64,000 nt of DNA from positions 281,001 through 345,000 of the forward strand of contig JACSYO010001972.1 of assembly GCA_016806645.1 (NCBI GenBank), read 5' to 3'. This document shows positions 62,451 to 64,000 of the stretch, piece after piece. The DNA is from Ophiodon elongatus (lineage: Eukaryota; Chordata; Actinopteri; Perciformes; Hexagrammidae). How positions within the stretch are numbered: the stretch's first letter is position 1; each line of letters begins with the position of its first letter. The notes below the pieces were generated by a model that was not told the origin of the DNA, ran no database searches, and saw only the letters and a program-made list of their open reading frames with translations. Made by a program: the position numbers and the translations under genes.

Positions 62451-62999
62451 GCAGTGGTTAGTCAAGCAAATATTCTGAGCCTAAATGTAAAGCATTTCAG
62501 TCTATTGTTGACCATTGTGTAGTTTGTCAGCAGTGATAGTGTTCCATGTCTACGATCCATACATGTCAGTAATCCATAACTTTAACACCTTTTACTTGCT
62601 GTTTTAGTAAAAGATGAATGACTCAATTGGTTATAAAAAAAAAATAAAGTAAGAAAGGTAGGGAGATCAACACTTGGTTTGGGTTTCACTGGAGGGTTTT
62701 TGTCCTTCGATGGCATACATTCGGTTTCAGAGACTATTTCAACTTCACCAAGAAAAAGAAAATCACTAAAGATTCACTAATTAACGTCATTTTTTAATTT
62801 CTCCTGAAAATAGTCATATTCAAAGCTATTTAATGACAAATCTCTGTTGGTTAAACCCTACATACAGGTGCATCAAAATCCTTGTAAAAGAATAGGATAC
62901 GTCGATCCCAGAGACAACACACCGATAACAAAGAAAAACAAGTCAAAAACAATTAGATGTCCTCTTGTCTCTTTCCAGCAGTAAACCCACAGTAGATTT
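62451..62999. other. Spacer
   Basis: An A-rich stretch near 62,634. Nothing else recognised. Confidence 0.4.
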
Positions 63000-63265
63000 G
63001 GCTATTTTCCTCTTGTATTTAATGCATCAGACCTAGCGGACTCCAGCTTATTACAAATGATTTATTTGATTTTGTGAAGGCCATTATGAAATGCTGCAAC
63101 TTTCCATAGGCAGCTCTCAAGTAGCCTCAGCGTGTATGTAGCCCATACAAAAGAGCGACCGGTTGCTATGGAGCACAAAAGCACCATAGCCATTAGGAGA
63201 CTGATAGAGTTTTGCCTCCTGCCATCAGGACAAAACTATAATTAGACATTAATTGGGGACTCTAT
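63000..63265. promoter_or_regulatory. Candidate conserved noncoding element with RFX-like inverted pair
   Basis: GGTTGCTATGG (63,161-63,171) matches an RFX/X-box half site. GCTATGG (63,165-63,171) and CCATAGC (63,184-63,190) form an inverted pair 12 bases apart. TAATTA lies at 63,239-63,244 and ATTAATTGG at 63,248-63,256. The block is unique and noncoding. Confidence 0.45.
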
Positions 63266-63280
63266 GAAGGCCCTGCAGTT

Positions 63281-63325
63281 TGTGTGTGTGCGTGCTCGAG
63301 CACACATACATGTATGTGTGTGCGA
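63281..63325. repeat. (TG)n edge with two adjoining perfect palindromes
   Basis: GTGCTCGAGCAC (63,292-63,303) and CACACATACATGTATGTGTG (63,301-63,320) are both perfect palindromes and share three bases. Confidence 0.9.
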
Positions 63326-63619
63326 GGTGGCCCTTGTTATAAAGGAGCATCCTAATGCTTAATTGTGCATATCTCAATTTGAATGCATCTGTTTCATTCA
63401 ATGAAGGGTATCTTTGAATTTCATGTAAGATAAATCAATATCATCTGATATTTATATTCAAGGAAAAAATTGCTTCAGTCGTAATGTATGTTGCGGCAGA
63501 TCAAAGCTAAACTAACAATCCTCATTTCACCCATCACAAATAATCTGTATTGCACAATGGTCTGACCTGGACTTAAAAACCCACACGACAACATGCAAGA
63601 CTCTACTTTAGACTTTAGA

Positions 63620-63990
63620 TGTAGAATACTCTGAAGGTTTCATTCTGGGGCTGTCACAAAAAAATAGGTCTTTGTAGGGAAAATGGCATTATTTTGTATC
63701 ACTGCACCTCATCCAATGGCATCCTGTATCCCTTTGAAGGAATAGGAACTTCAGATGCAGGAAAATGAAAAAATTGCAATACTTTTCTGTCATTTTGTCT
63801 GGCTATTTTGAGTCAAATTAGCTCAAGGGGTGTTGCATCCGTCTTGTGTAACACAATGAGAGGCGCTGGTTTGTTGGGAATAGCGGCTGCACCTCTCCAG
63901 AAGATCAAAAAGGCTCGCGATAAAGCTGTGTTCCCCTGCCATTTATCAAGACATAAATATTTCTGATGAAATCACGCCAAGCAAAATCAA
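63620..63990. promoter_or_regulatory. Candidate conserved noncoding element
   Basis: A unique block running to the window edge: TTCTGGGGCTGTCACAAAAA, AATGGCATTATTTTGTATCA, GAGTCAAATTAGCTCAAGG, TGTGTAACACAATGAGAGGC and CATTTATCAAGACATAAATA. There are no repeats and no coding frame of note. Confidence 0.4.
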
Positions 63991-64000
63991 CTTCTCATAC

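Noticed and set aside
1..64000. miRNA, snRNA, 5S rRNA or CRISPR array
   Set aside because: Looked for common miRNA seeds with matching arms, the U6 and 5S signatures and regularly spaced direct repeats; none found. CRISPR is not expected in a fish genome.

Overview
This window reads as nuclear DNA of a bony fish, most likely a percomorph teleost. The evidence is A+T-rich spacer sequence, abundant (CA)n/(TG)n/(TA)n microsatellites, CpG depletion outside short islands, and many decayed dispersed repeats of kinds I recognise from teleost genomes: L2-like LINE 3' ends with short tandem tails, UnaL2-type tails, and short elements with terminal inverted repeats such as AAAGGACAGTTCACCC. I could not run a database search, so all family names rest on recalled sequence patterns.

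I find no intact protein-coding gene, tRNA, rRNA, known miRNA or CRISPR array. The open frames are short (at most about 155 codons), and many sit in low-complexity DNA or in repeats. The best reading is a gene desert or a very large intron or intergenic region. A few open frames without a recognised relative (about 12.6, 50.3 and 56.3-56.9 kb) are listed with low confidence.

Two kinds of sequence alternate. The first is repeats. Family A has five copies (about 3.3, 39.7, 46.2, 53.9 and 60.8 kb). Family B has four (2.3, 3.9, 27.5 and 49.6 kb). Family C has three (8.8, 42.5 and 58.0 kb). Family D has three (21.6, 22.1 and 31.7 kb). Family E, built on a 16-bp period, lies at 1.6, 25.8-26.4 and 34.4 kb. 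There are four LINE pieces plus one LINE 3' tail region, and several short elements with inverted ends (24.4, 37.0 and 43.0 kb).

The second is blocks of unique, moderately G+C-rich sequence rich in homeodomain, SOX and octamer-like motifs. These look like conserved noncoding elements, with the densest run between about 14.2 and 17.8 kb and others near 5, 20, 25-27, 32-33, 36, 38, 41, 45, 54-55 and 62-64 kb. That layout is typical of the regulatory desert beside a developmental regulator gene, but the target gene is not in view. A CpG-dense island at 15.60-15.91 kb, in the middle of the densest run, is the best promoter candidate.

The most distinctive structures are a perfect 78-bp palindrome in a (TA)n array (18,623-18,700), a perfect 15-bp-stem hairpin (7,769-7,802), a 14-bp minisatellite expanded inside one family A copy, and the 16-bp-periodic family E. 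I see no evidence of a new enzymatic or defence system.
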